Shown here in pieces: positions 13,144-14,497 of a stretch of DNA of 14,497 nucleotides. The stretch is taken from NCBI GenBank assembly GCA_021802025.1, contig JAKABC010000028.1, positions 1 to 14,497 on the forward strand, given 5' to 3'. The stretch comes from Actinomycetes bacterium. Its GTDB lineage: Bacteria; Actinomycetota; Acidimicrobiia; Acidimicrobiales; RAAP-2. Each line of letters begins with the position of its first letter. Within the stretch, counting starts at the first letter, position 1. The notes beneath the pieces were generated by a model, which was given only the letters and a program-made list of their open reading frames with translations, did no database searches and was not told the DNA's origin. The position numbers and the translations under genes are program-made.

Positions 13144-14493
13144 CTAGGTCCGGGTCGGCTGGGGGGCCAGCGCCGCGCGCCAGCGGTCGCGGGCGAAGAC
13201 GACCTGGACGTCGCTCACGTGGCGCTCGAGGAAGGCCGCCTCGCAGTAGCACAGGTACATCCGCCACAGCCGCGCGAACCCCTCACCGAGCCCGAGCTCG
13301 GCGACGGCCCCGGCGCGCGCCTCGAGGTGGGCCCGCCAGCGCGCGAGGGTCTCGGCGTAGTGGCGTCCGATGTCCTCCAGGTCGACCACGCGCAGGTCGC
13401 TCTCCCGCGTGCTCGAGCGGGTCATCGCCTCGATCGAGGGCAGAAAGCCGCCCGGGAAGACGAGGCGCTTGATGAAGTCCTCGCGGCGCTTGGCGCGCTC
13501 GTAGCTGCGGTCGTCGATGACGATGGCCTGCAGGCCCATCAGCCCGCCGGGCTCGAGCAGGCGGGCGCAGGTCGCGAAGAACGTGTCGAGCTGGCGCCAC
13601 CCGATCGCCTCGATCATCTCGATCGAGACCAGCTTGTCGAAGGTCCCCTCGAGCTCGCGGTAGTCGCGGTCAAGCACGCGCACCCGCTCAGTGAGCCCGG
13701 CCGCGGCGATCCGGCGCGACGCGTACTCGAACTGGGCGTCCGAGATCGTGGTCGTGGTCACGCGACAGCCGTAGTGGCGCGCGGCGTGCAGGGCGAACCC
13801 GCCCCAGCCCGTGCCGATCTCGACGACGTGGTCGTCGGGGGACAGCGCCAGCTTGCGACAGAGCCGGTCCAGCTTGGCCGTCTGGGCCTCGGCCAGGGTG
13901 ACCTCGGGCCGCTCGAAGAAGGCGCAGGAGTACATCATCGTCTCGTCGAGCATCAGCTCAAAGAAGTCGTTGGAGAGGTCGTAGTGGGCGCGCACGTGCT
14001 GGCGGTCCTGCTCGCGGGTGCGCGTCCGCTCGGGCGGGCGGACCCGCTCGTTAAGGCGCCGGGCCGGCTCGACGAAGAGGGATAGGCGCCGGGCCAGGGC
14101 GTCGGCGCGCCGGCGCCCGGGCGAAGCGGTGCGCTCGAGGATCCGCACGAGGTCGGTCAGCTCCTCACAGTCCCACCAGCCGGCCGCGTAGCTCGCCCCC
14201 AGCCCGACCGAGCCCCGGCGCACGAGGGCGGGGTAGGCGCGCGGGTCGTGGACCACCACGCGCGCGAGGGGCCGTCCCTCGCCGAAGCGGGTGGTGCGCT
14301 CGCCCTCGACCAGCTCGACGGTGCCCCCGCGCACGCGCCGGAGCAGCGCGCGCACGACCCGGCGCGACGCACCGATACCGCGCGGGTGCTCGTCGAGCTC
14401 GGCGAGCTCGGGCCCGAGGGTCACCGGCGTCCCGCCGTCAGCGGGTGTGCCGCCCGGGTGCGGCGCGCCACGAAGGGCGCGCCCTTTCGCCAC
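13144..14493 (-). CDS. Cyclopropane-fatty-acid-synthase family lipid methyltransferase (5' end uncertain)
   Basis: A SAM-dependent enzyme that adds a methylene or methyl group to unsaturated acyl chains of membrane phospholipids. It has family marks MMYSCAFF (Y188, C190), SAM motif I VEIGTGWGG (224-232), TISDAQFEYA (249-258), E295 in MIEAIG, FPGGFLPS (346-353), Y379, and WRMYLCYCEAAF (410-421). Where E. coli Cfa has His266, this protein has Q322 (LQAIVI). It could be a cyclopropane synthase or a UfaA1/TmsB-like 10-methylene-stearate enzyme; a partner FAD reductase is not in view. The GTG at 14493 gives 449 residues, but the frame stays open to the window edge; GTG 14424 (426 residues) is also possible. 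It converges on the regulator with a 4-base gap. Confidence 0.9.
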   Translation of the reverse strand: MAKGRALRGAPHPGGTPADGGTPVTLGPELAELDEHPRGIGASRRVVRALLRRVRGGTVELVEGERTTRFGEGRPLARVVVHDPRAYPALVRRGSVGLGASYAAGWWDCEELTDLVRILERTASPGRRRADALARRLSLFVEPARRLNERVRPPERTRTREQDRQHVRAHYDLSNDFFELMLDETMMYSCAFFERPEVTLAEAQTAKLDRLCRKLALSPDDHVVEIGTGWGGFALHAARHYGCRVTTTTISDAQFEYASRRIAAAGLTERVRVLDRDYRELEGTFDKLVSIEMIEAIGWRQLDTFFATCARLLEPGGLMGLQAIVIDDRSYERAKRREDFIKRLVFPGGFLPSIEAMTRSSTRESDLRVVDLEDIGRHYAETLARWRAHLEARAGAVAELGLGEGFARLWRMYLCYCEAAFLERHVSDVQVVFARDRWRAALAPQPTRT

Positions 14494-14497
14494 AGGC

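Noticed and set aside
12979..14085. Open plus-strand frame of 368 codons
   Set aside because: It begins inside the regulator in another frame and runs antisense to the lipid methyltransferase, which has full family motifs.

Overview
The window is very GC-rich DNA that looks like an actinomycete, most likely an uncultured or little-studied Acidimicrobiia-type member of Actinomycetota. The placement rests on GC content, gene order (rplO-secY-adk-map), a zinc-type S14, GTG starts, a mycobacterial-type large arylsulfatase and probable leaderless promoters. It is an inference; no rRNA is present to confirm it.

Region 1 (1-7775, + strand) is the S10/spc ribosomal protein cluster: the acidic tail of rpsC (cut by the window edge), then rplP, rpmC, rpsQ, rplN, rplX, rplE, rpsN (zinc type), rpsH, rplF, rplR, rpsE, rpmD, rplO, secY, adk and map. 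The genes are packed with ATGA, TGATG, TAATG and GTGA overlaps or gaps of at most 27 bases, so this is one translationally coupled operon. It makes parts of both ribosomal subunits, the Sec translocon pore, adenylate kinase and methionine aminopeptidase. The usual next genes (infA-rpmJ-rpsM-rpsK-rpsD-rpoA-rplQ) do not follow map.

Region 2 (7772-11210, - strand) holds a 370-residue protein of unknown function and a 760-residue formylglycine-type arylsulfatase. The unknown gene converges on map so tightly that one CTAG supplies both stop codons.

Region 3 (11268-13139, + strand) holds a multi-pass membrane protein of the lysylphosphatidylglycerol synthase TM / YbhN flippase-like family, then a cobalamin-binding transcription factor related to CarH/LitR photoreceptors. 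The regulator carries the W-x9-EH signature of adenosylcobalamin light sensors but lacks the His beside the Trp.

Region 4 (13144 to the right edge, - strand) holds a cyclopropane-fatty-acid-synthase-family lipid methyltransferase, convergent with the regulator.

The ribosomal half is canonical. The accessory half is the interesting part: a probable B12/light-responsive regulator sits between two membrane-lipid genes. Three accessory genes have a TANNNT box exactly 12 to 7 bases before the start codon, which suggests leaderless transcripts and contrasts with the Shine-Dalgarno-led ribosomal operon. No rRNA, tRNA, CRISPR array, insertion sequence or convincing intrinsic terminator was seen, and no gene-free stretch exceeds 60 bases.
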